From Martinezella lusitana (lineage in GTDB: Bacteria > Pseudomonadota > Alphaproteobacteria > Rhizobiales > Rhizobiaceae): a stretch of 64,000 bases of DNA. Location of the stretch: the NCBI RefSeq assembly GCF_014207095.1, contig NZ_JACHBG010000001.1, positions 1 to 64,000 on the forward strand, read 5' to 3'. The notes beneath the pieces are model-generated. The model saw only the letters and a program-made list of their open reading frames with translations, was not told where the DNA came from and did no database searches. Position 1 is the stretch's first letter, and each line of letters starts with the position of its first letter. Below are positions 8,661 to 17,414 of the stretch, piece by piece. A program made the translations under genes and the position numbers.

Positions 8661-8704
8661 AGTATGATCCGCAACAACGGTGACCGTTTCCTGCGGATCA
8701 TGCT
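8661..8704. repeat. Intergenic palindromic element
   Basis: A near-perfect pair of 13-base arms (core ATGATCCGCA and its complement TGCGGATCAT) encloses a smaller inverted repeat, ACGGT-G-ACCGT. The nested design and the ATGATC core recall the RIME-type palindromic elements of rhizobial intergenic regions. It also lies between convergent genes, where it could act as a bidirectional terminator, although no T-run is present. Copy number cannot be judged from one window. Confidence 0.45.
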
Positions 8705-8759
8705 TATCCCGGTTCGCAAAGGAACCCACCCTCCGGCCAGAGGGCTGGTTGCTACAGTG

Positions 8760-10130
8760 TCACCCGGCGGCTAACGCGTCGAGAACCGCCTGCTTCAGCT
8801 TCGCATCGGCCACCTCCGAGAACATCAGATCTTCGCGCCCGAAATAGCTCTTCTGGTTGATGGCCGACCAGTCGTTGCAGACCAGCGTGTAACGCTCCTT
8901 CTTGGGCTGATTGAGCGGTGCGGCGTGGAGATAATCGCCTGTGCGCGTTGCAAGCGGTATGTCGCCGTCCTGATTGCAGCGGGCAAGGATGGCCGCGAGC
9001 ACGGCGGCGTCGACTTCGGTCCGCATCAGCTTGCCGTCGAAGCGCACCGAGGCATTGAAGCTGTAGCGGTTAACTTCGCCCTGAGGCAGACCCGCACCGA
9101 AAGAGGTGTGGCCGACGAAGCCGATATCCGCCTTTGTCCTTTTCGCCAACACGTCCGCAACGAACCGGCCAACCTCGTCCACTGTCATGGTCTTGTCGCT
9201 CTTGCCGACGGTTGCGCGATCCTCATCGGTGAGATGACGGGCCAGCACGGCCGGGATGAGATCCTTGAGTGCGGCGGAGGGAGCGCCGGCCGCGTCGATT
9301 GCGACGCGTTGGAGAGCCGCTGCCGCGCTGGGCGCGGTAATGGTCGCGACCGTGATCGCCGTCGACCAGGAACCCGTGTGAACATAGCGCGTGGCACCCT
9401 GTTCGTGGGTGAGGTTCAGGTGGTCGTGGCCGCCGATGATGAGCGTACCGTCGGGAAGGATCGGCAGGATGTCGCGATCCGCCACGACACCGGCGTGGCT
9501 AAGCACGATGTTGATGCCACCGCTCTTGAGAATCCCGGGAAGGTTCTTCTTGGCCCATTCCACCGGCTGCGGAATGTCGAGCATGTCGCGCGTGGCTTTG
9601 GGATAGGTCTTGATTGCGTCGGTCGCAAATCCGGCGATGGTGACCGACCGGCCATCGAGCGTCAGCTGGGTCGAAGACTGCGTGTAGGGCGCGTCAGTGC
9701 GCTTGTCGATGATATTGCTGAGAACGGTAACGCCGAGCCCGCGGGCGCGGCTTACGAAATTAACGAGGTCGTTGTCGAGATCGGGCTCATGATTGCCGAT
9801 GTTGACGACGGTCGGCGCCACCTTCGCAAGGGCTGCAAGGAACGCCCAGTCGATCTCGCCAGCCGAACGTGTTGCCACGACATTGCCGGACTCGAAGAGA
9901 TCGCCGTTCAGCACGACAAGATGCGGCCCCTCATTGCTTGCGACCTGCTTTTCGATGGTCGCCAGCAACTGGCCCATGCGCTCGTAAGCGGAATGCAGGT
10001 CCGACAGGATGACGACACGCAGAGGCTTTTGTGCAGCTTCGGCAGGCATGGCCGAAATGAGCACAGGCAGGACGGCCGTGCCGGCGAGGAGTTTCAGCGC
10101 CTGGCGGCGTCCGAGCAATGACTTCAACAT
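8760..10130 (-). CDS. Tat-exported calcineurin-like metallophosphoesterase / 5'-nucleotidase family
   Basis: A 456-residue protein with a twin-arginine type leader (GRRQALKLLAG, then a hydrophobic stretch to about residue 32), so it is probably exported folded to the periplasm. The metallophosphoesterase metal ligands are SDLHS (about 43), NGDLFES (about 75), GNHEPD (about 116), a SHAGVV motif and GGHDHLN. The region after about residue 280 resembles the C-terminal 5'-nucleotidase domain, where substrate specificity lies. Likely roles are nucleotide or phosphate-ester salvage outside the cytoplasm. A perfect inverted repeat covers its ribosome-binding site. It lies downstream of edd on the same strand, separated by about 90 bases. 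Confidence 0.75.
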   Translation of the reverse strand: MLKSLLGRRQALKLLAGTAVLPVLISAMPAEAAQKPLRVVILSDLHSAYERMGQLLATIEKQVASNEGPHLVVLNGDLFESGNVVATRSAGEIDWAFLAALAKVAPTVVNIGNHEPDLDNDLVNFVSRARGLGVTVLSNIIDKRTDAPYTQSSTQLTLDGRSVTIAGFATDAIKTYPKATRDMLDIPQPVEWAKKNLPGILKSGGINIVLSHAGVVADRDILPILPDGTLIIGGHDHLNLTHEQGATRYVHTGSWSTAITVATITAPSAAAALQRVAIDAAGAPSAALKDLIPAVLARHLTDEDRATVGKSDKTMTVDEVGRFVADVLAKRTKADIGFVGHTSFGAGLPQGEVNRYSFNASVRFDGKLMRTEVDAAVLAAILARCNQDGDIPLATRTGDYLHAAPLNQPKKERYTLVCNDWSAINQKSYFGREDLMFSEVADAKLKQAVLDALAAG

Positions 10131-10139
10131 GAATTTCTA

Positions 10140-10170
10140 CCCTTGGGAATTGGCGTGCAATACCCAAGGG
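10140..10170 (-). promoter_or_regulatory. Inverted repeat covering the phosphoesterase ribosome-binding site
   Basis: Two perfect 8-base arms (CCCTTGGG and CCCAAGGG) are 15 bases apart. The proximal arm contains the AAGGG that serves as Shine-Dalgarno sequence for the start at 10130. In RNA the arms would pair and hide it; in DNA they could be an operator, because TTGACT lies just upstream (10178-10183). Confidence 0.5.
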
Positions 10171-10221
10171 ATTAGTCAATTCACTTGTCAGTCCTATGAC
10201 GCAGGCAGCTGTAAGTTGCCC

Positions 10222-12039
10222 TTAAATCAATACGCTAGCACCCTGGTCTGCCGGGCCTGCGGCACGGCGGAAGGGAGCGAAAAGCTCGCGGCCCATGCCG
10301 AACTCGTTCCCCGAGAGATCGGCGACGACAGGTTCTCGCTCGACCATCTCGGCAGCGTCGACAAGCACTTCCAGAGTGCCGGCGATCGCGTCGATGCGGA
10401 TGATGTCACCCTCGCGAATACGAGCGATCGGGCCGCCATCGACGGCTTCCGGCGTCACGTGGATCGCGGCAGGAACCTTGCCCGACGCGCCCGACATGCG
10501 GCCGTCGGTCAAGAGCGCCACGCGGAAGCCACGATCCTGCAGCACGCCGAGCGCAGGCGTCAGCTTGTGCAGTTCCGGCATGCCGTTGGCCTTCGGCCCC
10601 TGGAAGCGGACGACAGCAACGAAATCGCGGTTCAGCTTGCCATCCTTGAAGGCTTGCTGCATTTCCAGCTGGTCGTGGAAGATCACGGCCGGCGCCTCGA
10701 CGATATGGCGTTCCGGCTTGACGGCGGAAATCTTGATGACCGCCTTGCCGATATTGCCGCGCAGCATCTTCAGGCCGCCATTGCTCTGGAATGGCGAGTC
10801 GATGCTTGCCAGCACCTTCGGGTCGTGGCTCTTGTCCGGTGCCGGTTCGCGGGCAACATTGCCGTCGGCGCCGAGCTTGACGTCGATGGAGTAGTTGCCG
10901 AGGCCGTGGCCGTAAACGGTGCGCACATCCTCGTGCAGCAGCCCCTTCTTCAGGAGCTCTTTGATCAGGAAGCCCATGCCGCCGGCAGCATGGAAATGGT
11001 TCACGTCGGCAAGCCCGTTCGGATAGACGCGGGCCAGCAACGGAATGATATCGGACAGCTCGGAAATATCCTGCCAGGTGAGCACGATGCCGGCCGCGCG
11101 CGCCATGGCGACGATATGCATCGTGTGATTCGTCGAGCCGCCGGTGGCATGGAGGCCGACGACGCCGTTGACGATCGAACGCTCGTCGATCATCTCGCCG
11201 GCTGGCGTGAATTCATTACCCATCGCGGTGATGGCGAGCGCGCGCTTGGTCGCCTCGCGCGTCAGAGCCTCGCGCAGCGGTGTGCCGGGATTGACGAAGG
11301 AGGCGCCTGGCATGTGGAAGCCCATGATTTCCATCAGCATCTGATTGGAATTGGCCGTGCCGTAGAAGGTGCAGGTGCCGGGGCCGTGATAGGATTTGGA
11401 TTCCGCCTCGAGCAGTTCGGCACGCCCGACCTTGCCCTCGGCATAGAGCTGGCGCACGCGCGACTTCTCGTCGTTCGGCAAGCCCGAGGTCATCGGTCCG
11501 GCCGGAATGAAGACGGCGGGCAGATGGCCGAAGGAGAGGGCGGCGATGACGAGGCCGGGAACGATCTTGTCGCAGACGCCGAGGAAGACGGCCGCATCGA
11601 ACATGTTGTGCGACAGGCCGATACCGGCGGACATGGCGATCAGGTCGCGCGAGAAGAGCGAGAGCTCCATGCCGGGCTGGCCCTGCGTGACGCCGTCACA
11701 CATGGCCGGCACGCCGCCGGCTACCTGCGCGATGCCGCCGGCCTCGGCCGCCGCCTGGCGGATGATGGCCGGGTAGGTCTCGAAAGGCTGATGCGCCGAG
11801 AGCATGTCGTTATAGGATGTGATGATCCCGAGATTGGGCACCTGGTCTCCTGCCAGTGCGTCCTTCTCGGAGGGGGAACAGATGGCGAAGCCATGTGCGA
11901 GGTTGGCGCAGCCGAGCACGGAGCGTTGTGCTCCCCTGGTTGCGGCATTGCGCAGGCGGTCCAGATAGCGTTCGCGCGTCGGCTTCGAGCGCTCGACGAT
12001 CCGTGCGGTAATCTTGGAAATGCGGGCGTCAGCGGCCAT
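10222..12039 (-). CDS. edd: Phosphogluconate dehydratase
   Basis: A 605-residue enzyme of the IlvD/Edd dehydratase family that converts 6-phosphogluconate to 2-keto-3-deoxy-6-phosphogluconate, the committing step of the Entner-Doudoroff path. Family blocks such as [44 protein letters not shown] and [22 protein letters not shown] are seen; the cysteines in them include the expected iron-sulphur cluster ligands. The ATG at 12039 gives the usual family length; an upstream frame extension to 12162 is low-complexity and rejected. It is third in zwf-pgl-edd, with about 170 bases between pgl and edd. Confidence 0.95.
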   Translation of the reverse strand: MAADARISKITARIVERSKPTRERYLDRLRNAATRGAQRSVLGCANLAHGFAICSPSEKDALAGDQVPNLGIITSYNDMLSAHQPFETYPAIIRQAAAEAGGIAQVAGGVPAMCDGVTQGQPGMELSLFSRDLIAMSAGIGLSHNMFDAAVFLGVCDKIVPGLVIAALSFGHLPAVFIPAGPMTSGLPNDEKSRVRQLYAEGKVGRAELLEAESKSYHGPGTCTFYGTANSNQMLMEIMGFHMPGASFVNPGTPLREALTREATKRALAITAMGNEFTPAGEMIDERSIVNGVVGLHATGGSTNHTMHIVAMARAAGIVLTWQDISELSDIIPLLARVYPNGLADVNHFHAAGGMGFLIKELLKKGLLHEDVRTVYGHGLGNYSIDVKLGADGNVAREPAPDKSHDPKVLASIDSPFQSNGGLKMLRGNIGKAVIKISAVKPERHIVEAPAVIFHDQLEMQQAFKDGKLNRDFVAVVRFQGPKANGMPELHKLTPALGVLQDRGFRVALLTDGRMSGASGKVPAAIHVTPEAVDGGPIARIREGDIIRIDAIAGTLEVLVDAAEMVEREPVVADLSGNEFGMGRELFAPFRRAAGPADQGASVLI

Positions 12040-12207
12040 GGTCGATCTGCCTCCGTCTGTTCTGCGCAAAGCCCGAAGATCTGGTTTGGTAACGGGCGCG
12101 GCGCGAGGTCCAAAAGTCAATGCTTTGCCGCTGCGCCCGCAAGGGCACATGGCGCAGCACATGTTGCTGTGTCATTCAGGGTTCGATGACGCGGCCTGCC
12201 GGCTGCG

Positions 12208-12906
12208 TCAGGGAGCCCAATAAATCTCGACCGGAGAGGCGGCCCGACGCAGCATGGCGCGGATCGGCATCTCGGTTTCTTCGCCCGACGCTTCGGCCTT
12301 GGCCAAAACGTCCTTCTTGCCTTCTCCCTCGATATGGAGCACCAGCAATCTGGCATCCTGAAGGCTGGAGAAGGTGAACGTCAGACGCGGCTCGCCCGCA
12401 CCTTCCGCTTCCATCGTGATGATGCCGCGCGGGGTGTTCGGATCGAGTGCGGTCTGGAGATTGCTGCCGCCCGGAAAGAACGATGCCGTGTGGCCGTCGT
12501 TGCCCATGCCGAGGATGGCGACATCGAATGGATGGCCGACCGCCCTGGTCTTTTCCGTGGCGATGACGGCGGCTTCCTCGACGGAAGCCGCAGCCTGATA
12601 AAGTGGGAGGAACGTGGCGGCGGCCGCCTTGTCCTTCAGCAGGTTTTCCTGAACGAGCAGATGGTTCGAGCGCGGATTGTCCGCCGGTACGAACCGTTCG
12701 TCGACGAGGGTGATCGTCACCTTGCCCCAGTCGAGCGAGCGCGATGACAGCGCCTGGAAGAAGGCCTTCGGCGTCGAACCGCCGGAGACCGCGATGCTTG
12801 CGGAACCGCGCGCGGCGACAGCAGCCGAGAGGGTCTCGGCCACCTTGTCCGCGAGCTTGCCGGCGAGTTCGGCACCATTGGCGAAAGCATGCATATTCGC
12901 TGTCAT
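12208..12906 (-). CDS. pgl: 6-phosphogluconolactonase
   Basis: A 232-residue cytoplasmic enzyme of the DevB/Pgl family that hydrolyses 6-phosphogluconolactone. Motifs seen are AVSGGSTPKAFF (about residue 40), TLVDERFVPADNPRSN (about 66), and GMGNDGHTASFFPG (about 133), which carries the catalytic histidine region. It lies 15 bases downstream of zwf, so the two are almost certainly co-transcribed and the product of Zwf is passed straight on. Confidence 0.95.
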   Translation of the reverse strand: MTANMHAFANGAELAGKLADKVAETLSAAVAARGSASIAVSGGSTPKAFFQALSSRSLDWGKVTITLVDERFVPADNPRSNHLLVQENLLKDKAAAATFLPLYQAAASVEEAAVIATEKTRAVGHPFDVAILGMGNDGHTASFFPGGSNLQTALDPNTPRGIITMEAEGAGEPRLTFTFSSLQDARLLVLHIEGEGKKDVLAKAEASGEETEMPIRAMLRRAASPVEIYWAP

Positions 12907-12921
12907 CGTTATCGTCCCGGA

Positions 12922-14397
12922 TTAGATATCGTCATGCCAGGTGCGGCCATCACGCTCGATGAGCGCGATAGCCTGGCTCGGACCCCACGTGCCGGCGGTG
13001 TAACCTTGCACCTGCTGTCCGGTTGCTTCCCAACCTTTGAGGATCGGGTCGACCCATTCCCATGCCGCTTCCACTTCGTCGCGACGCATGAACAGCGTCT
13101 GGTTGGAGCGAACGACGTCCATCAGCAGGCGCTCGTAAGCATCCGGATTGCGGACGTTGAAGGCAGACGCGAAGCTCATGTCGAGCGAGACGTTGCGCAG
13201 GCGCATGCCGCCCGGACCAGGGTCCTTGATCATCAGCGACTGCTTGACGCCTTCATCCGGCTGCAGGCGAATGATCAGCTGGTTGGCGACGATGCGGCCG
13301 GCGGCCTGATCGAAGATATTGTGCGGGATCGGCTTGAAGGTGATGACGATCTCCGACACGCGGCCGGCAAGACGCTTGCCGGTGCGGATGTAGAAGGGAA
13401 CGCCGGCCCAACGCCAGTTGCCGATCTCGGCCTTGATGGCGACGAAGGTCTCGGTGTTGGAGACGCCGCCCTCAAGTTCATCAAGGTAGCCCTTGACCGG
13501 GCCGCCCGCGGAAGCACCGGCGCGGTACTGGCCGCGAACGGTCGCCTGCTCGACGTTGGAAGCGTCGATCGGCTTCAGCGCGCGCAGAACCTTGAGCTTC
13601 TCGTCGCGAACGGCTTCCGAATCCATGGATGAAGGGATTTCCATCGCGGTCAAGCAGAGCAGCTGCAGGATATGGTTCTGCACCATGTCGCGCAGGGCGC
13701 CCGCAGTGTCGTAGTAGCCGGCGCGGCCTTCGAGGCCGACCGATTCAGCCACCGTGATCTGCACGTGGTCGATGTGGTTGGCATTCCACAGCGGCTCATA
13801 GAGGGCGTTGGCAAAGCGCAGCGCCATCAAGTTCTGCACGGTTTCCTTGCCGAGATAATGGTCGATACGGAAGATCTGCTCTTCCTTGAAGACCTTGCCG
13901 ATGGTGTCGTTGAGCTGCAGAGCCGATGCGAGGTCGCGGCCGATCGGCTTTTCGACGACGATGCGGGTCTGCTTGGTGATCAGCTTGTGTTCGTGGATCT
14001 TTTGCGAGATGTCGCCGAAGATGCCAGGCGCGACGGCGAGGTAGAAGGCGCGTACGCGCTCCTTGCCTTCGTCCAGAAGCTTCTTGAGCTGATCCCAGCC
14101 GGCATCGCTGCGTGCATCGACCGGGACGTAGAACAGGCGGTCGAGGAACTTCTTGACCTCGGCCTCGTCATACTCGCCCTTCTTCAGGTGTTCCTTGAGG
14201 GCGGCGTCGGCGAACTTGCGGTATTCTTCATTGGAAAGAGCGCTGCGCGAAGCACCGATGATGCGCGTCGGCTCGGAAAACTGACCTTCGACCTGACGAT
14301 GGTAAAGAGCGGGCAGGAGCTTGCGTTCGGCAAGGTCGCCGCTGCCGCCGAAAACGACATAATCAAATGGTTCAACGGGAATGATCTGGCTGCTCAT
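12922..14397 (-). CDS. zwf: Glucose-6-phosphate 1-dehydrogenase
   Basis: A 491-residue enzyme that oxidises glucose-6-phosphate to the lactone with NADP. The N-terminal dinucleotide fold has GGSGDLAERKLLPAL, and the active-site block is RIDHYLGKE (about residue 178) with its catalytic histidine. It is the first gene of zwf-pgl-edd on the minus strand. The upstream region carries an imperfect inverted repeat that may bind a sugar-responsive regulator. Most carbon entering through agl uptake in rhizobia flows through this step. Confidence 0.96.
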   Translation of the reverse strand: MSSQIIPVEPFDYVVFGGSGDLAERKLLPALYHRQVEGQFSEPTRIIGASRSALSNEEYRKFADAALKEHLKKGEYDEAEVKKFLDRLFYVPVDARSDAGWDQLKKLLDEGKERVRAFYLAVAPGIFGDISQKIHEHKLITKQTRIVVEKPIGRDLASALQLNDTIGKVFKEEQIFRIDHYLGKETVQNLMALRFANALYEPLWNANHIDHVQITVAESVGLEGRAGYYDTAGALRDMVQNHILQLLCLTAMEIPSSMDSEAVRDEKLKVLRALKPIDASNVEQATVRGQYRAGASAGGPVKGYLDELEGGVSNTETFVAIKAEIGNWRWAGVPFYIRTGKRLAGRVSEIVITFKPIPHNIFDQAAGRIVANQLIIRLQPDEGVKQSLMIKDPGPGGMRLRNVSLDMSFASAFNVRNPDAYERLLMDVVRSNQTLFMRRDEVEAAWEWVDPILKGWEATGQQVQGYTAGTWGPSQAIALIERDGRTWHDDI

Positions 14398-14425
14398 GAG
14401 GTATCTCTCAATCGGTCTTGGTTAA

Positions 14426-14458
14426 GGCCCCTTTTAATCTAATCGATTTAAAAAGGCC
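14426..14458. promoter_or_regulatory. Imperfect inverted repeat upstream of zwf
   Basis: GGCCCCTTTTAA and TTTAAAAAGGCC form imperfect arms around a 9-base centre, 29 bases before the zwf start. It may be an operator for a regulator of the Entner-Doudoroff operon. It does not match the HexR consensus of gammaproteobacteria. Confidence 0.3.
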
Positions 14459-14529
14459 AGTGTGCATTGCAAAATTCAGACTCGGCTTTTTGGCGCGGGT
14501 CGCCGACGGAAGAATTCATCTTCCGGTTT

Positions 14530-15828
14530 CTAAAACCTGTCGCGCAGTGCAAACCACGAGAGCGCCAGGAACAGCAGAGGTGCCCGCATGCGCGCTCCGC
14601 CGGGGAACGCAGGGATGTTCAGCTCCTTGAAGAGATGAAGTTCGTCCGCGTTCCCGAGAACCGTTTTCGCATAGAGTTTACCGCAATAATTTGACAGCAT
14701 GACCCCATGGCCGGAATAGCCGCCGATGGAGGTGACACCCGGCATGACCTCGCGCACGAAGGGTTGACGTGGCATGGTGATGCCGACCGAGCCGCCCCAG
14801 GCATAGTCGATCTTGATATCCTCAAGAGCCGGATAGATCTCGGCGATCTGCCGGCGAATATGCTGCGTTATGTCGCGCGGATTGTCAGACGTATAGGCCT
14901 CGCGCCCGCCGAACAGCAGGCGGCCATCCTTCGATTTACGGAAATAACGCACCACGAACCGCGAATCGGCCACGGCTTCGTTGCCGGGAAGAACCTGCGG
15001 AAAGCGGTCGAGCGGCTCGGTGGCGCCGATGAAGGAACGGATTGGCATGACATGGCTTGCCGTCACCGGCTCAAGATTGCCGATATAGCCATTGCAGGCG
15101 ATCAACACCCGGTCGGCGGTGATCTCGCCGCCATCCGTTTCGATGATCGTCTTGCCGCCCGATTGCCGGAAGCCCTTTGCCTTGGTCATTTCGAAAAGGG
15201 ATGTTCCCGCTTCGGCGGCGACGCGAGCAAGGCCGATCAGCAGCTTTAGCGGATGGATGTGGCCGGTGCCCATATCCCTGACGCCGTAGAGGTAGAAGCT
15301 CGAACCAAGCCGCTCATGGGTCTCGGCTTCGTCCATGAACTTCATATGCGGATAACCGTAGCGGGTGGCGGCGATCTCGGCATTTTCCATGTAGTCGCGC
15401 TTGTAGCTGCGCTTGTGCGTGACATTCATCTGGCCGGGCAGGAAGTCGATGTCGATGCCGTGATCCGAGGCGAAGTCGAGCAGGAAGTGCTTAGCATCCT
15501 CGGCCAGATCGAAAAGAGCCTTCGACCGATCGTAGCCGATCTTCTCTTCCATCTCCTCCGGCCACCAACGCTGGCCGGTGCCGAGCTGTCCTCCATTGCG
15601 GCCGGAGGCGCCGTCGCCGAAGCGGTTGGCGTCGATCAGCACGACCTCGGCACCGCCCTTGGCAAGACTATAGGCGGCCTGAAGGCCGGTATAGCCGCCG
15701 CCGACGATTGCAACGTCAGCCTTGCGCGAGCCGTCGAGCTTCGGATAGCTCGGGCGCGGGCCGACGGTCGCCTGGTAGAATGAAAGGCCCGGTGCGATCG
15801 GGCTCTGCCATGTTTCCTGCAATGTCAT
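14530..15828 (-). CDS. puuB: FAD-dependent gamma-glutamylputrescine oxidoreductase-like protein
   Basis: A 432-residue DAO-fold flavoprotein. The ADP-binding motif DVAIVGGGYTGLQAA is at about residues 38-52, followed by the DGASGRNGGQLGTGQR block typical of the PuuB/OrdL group. PuuB oxidises gamma-glutamyl-putrescine to the aldehyde in putrescine degradation. It follows puuA by 12 bases on the same strand, and the substrate assignment depends on that pairing and on the nearby potFGHI importer. Other amine or amino-acid oxidases of the same fold cannot be excluded. Confidence 0.72.
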   Translation of the reverse strand: MTLQETWQSPIAPGLSFYQATVGPRPSYPKLDGSRKADVAIVGGGYTGLQAAYSLAKGGAEVVLIDANRFGDGASGRNGGQLGTGQRWWPEEMEEKIGYDRSKALFDLAEDAKHFLLDFASDHGIDIDFLPGQMNVTHKRSYKRDYMENAEIAATRYGYPHMKFMDEAETHERLGSSFYLYGVRDMGTGHIHPLKLLIGLARVAAEAGTSLFEMTKAKGFRQSGGKTIIETDGGEITADRVLIACNGYIGNLEPVTASHVMPIRSFIGATEPLDRFPQVLPGNEAVADSRFVVRYFRKSKDGRLLFGGREAYTSDNPRDITQHIRRQIAEIYPALEDIKIDYAWGGSVGITMPRQPFVREVMPGVTSIGGYSGHGVMLSNYCGKLYAKTVLGNADELHLFKELNIPAFPGGARMRAPLLFLALSWFALRDRF

Positions 15829-15840
15829 CGGCGACCTCCT

Positions 15841-17277
15841 TCACACGTTGAGCAGAAGGAATTCCCGCTCCCACGGGCTGATCACCTGCATGAAGGTTTC
15901 GAATTCGCCGCGTTTGACACCGGCATAGATGTCGATGAAGTCTTTGCCGAGAACCTCTTCGAAAGCCGGCTCGTCTTCGAGAAGGGCGATCGCTTCCAGC
16001 AGGCCGCGCGGCAGGTCGATCGAGCCCTCATTGGCGGAATCTTCCGTCGGCGCGGTTGGTTGGACTTGTTTCATGATGCCGAGCAGTCCGGAGGCAAGCG
16101 AGGCTGCCAGCGCCAGATAGGGATTGGCGTCGGAGCTGGGCAGCCGGTTCTCGACGCGCCGCGCCTGCGGATCGGACACGGGTACGCGGAAGGCCGTCGT
16201 GCGGTTGTCGTAGCCCCAGGCGTTGTTGACCGGGCAGGACATGTTCGGCGCCAGCCGGCGATAGGAGTTTACGTAAGGCGCCAGCATGGCGAGCGCATTC
16301 GGGACATAACGCTGCATGCCGCCAATGAAATAGAAGAACTCCTGCGAAGGGCTGCCGTCCGGATTGGTGAAGACGTTTTTGCCCGTTTCGATGTTCACCA
16401 CCGATTGATGGATGTGCATCGCCGAGCCCGCCTGGCTCTGCATCGGCTTGGCCATGAAGGTTGCATAGATGCCGTGCTTCAGCGCGGCCTCGCGAATGGT
16501 GCGCTTGAACATGAACACCTGGTCGGCCAGCTCGATCGGATCGCCATGGCGCAGGTTGATTTCAAGCTGCGCCGGACCCTCTTCATGGATCAGCGTGTCG
16601 ATCTCAAGCCCCTGCTTCTCTGAGAAATGGTAGATATCGTCGATCAACTCGTCGAACTCGTTGATGCCGGCGATCGAATATCCTTGCCCGCCGAGGATCG
16701 AGCGGCCGGAACGGCCTTTCGGCGGGTGCAGCGGATAGTCCGGGTCGTCATTCTTGGCGACCAGATAGAATTCGATCTCGGGGGCGACCACCGGCTTCCA
16801 GCCGCGATCGCGATAGAGCCCCATGATCTTCTTCAAGAGGTTGCGCGGCGTGTAGGACACCGCATGTCCTTCGGAGTTGACGATATCGCAGATCACCTGC
16901 GCCGTGGGATCGGTTTCCCAAGGCACGACGGAAAGCGTCGAAAGATCCGGCACGAGCTTGAGGTCGCTGTCGCGCGGTTCGTAGCGGAAGCTCTCGGTCT
17001 CCTCCGGATATTCGCCTGAGATCGTATGGCGATAGATCGCCGAAGGCAGCGCCAGCGATGTATTCGAGGTGAATTTCGAGGTCGGCATCATCTTGCCGCG
17101 CGGTACGCCGGCAAGGTCAGGCGTGATGCATTCTATGTCTTCGATCCCGCGCGCCCGCAGCCATTGGGCTGCTTCCTTCCAGTTTGCCACGCCGCGTGCC
17201 GATCGCAGGCTGGGAGGCACCGTAGGGATTTTCGAGGCAGGCACTGAAGCTTTCAGCGGGGTCTTTCTCGCGGGCAT
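15841..17277 (-). CDS. puuA: Glutamine-synthetase-like gamma-glutamylputrescine synthetase
   Basis: A 478-residue protein of the glutamine synthetase fold. Blocks seen are APEIEFYLV (metal-ligand region, about 151), HEEGPAQLEINLRHGDP (about 221), GSAMHIHQSV (about 275) and NRLPSSDANPYLALAASLASG (about 395). Instead of ammonia, PuuA-type enzymes join putrescine to glutamate with ATP. It heads a two-gene operon with puuB, which favours PuuA over a true glutamine synthetase. The first about 40 residues are unlike the core and no clear ribosome-binding site precedes the ATG at 17277, so the start may be later. Confidence 0.72.
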   Translation of the reverse strand: MPARKTPLKASVPASKIPTVPPSLRSARGVANWKEAAQWLRARGIEDIECITPDLAGVPRGKMMPTSKFTSNTSLALPSAIYRHTISGEYPEETESFRYEPRDSDLKLVPDLSTLSVVPWETDPTAQVICDIVNSEGHAVSYTPRNLLKKIMGLYRDRGWKPVVAPEIEFYLVAKNDDPDYPLHPPKGRSGRSILGGQGYSIAGINEFDELIDDIYHFSEKQGLEIDTLIHEEGPAQLEINLRHGDPIELADQVFMFKRTIREAALKHGIYATFMAKPMQSQAGSAMHIHQSVVNIETGKNVFTNPDGSPSQEFFYFIGGMQRYVPNALAMLAPYVNSYRRLAPNMSCPVNNAWGYDNRTTAFRVPVSDPQARRVENRLPSSDANPYLALAASLASGLLGIMKQVQPTAPTEDSANEGSIDLPRGLLEAIALLEDEPAFEEVLGKDFIDIYAGVKRGEFETFMQVISPWEREFLLLNV

Positions 17278-17414
17278 AAAACACCGTATTTGGGTTGATC
17301 GGTGATTGCATCATAACCGCAGTTTGCCAATTGGCGAGGGGGAAAACCGCTCGGACTTTCGCCGTATGATGGAAGAATGACAAGGGAGTGCGGCGAAGAT
17401 TGAAGGGCTTAAAC

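Noticed and set aside
12040..12162. N-terminal extension of edd to an upstream ATG
   Set aside because: The added 41 residues are low-complexity and not part of the dehydratase family; the start at 12039 gives the usual length.
10009..12189. A 726-codon open frame on the plus strand opposite edd
   Set aside because: It is an antisense shadow of edd and pgl-side sequence, Arg/His/Asp-rich with no recognisable domain. High-GC genes commonly leave the reverse frame open.
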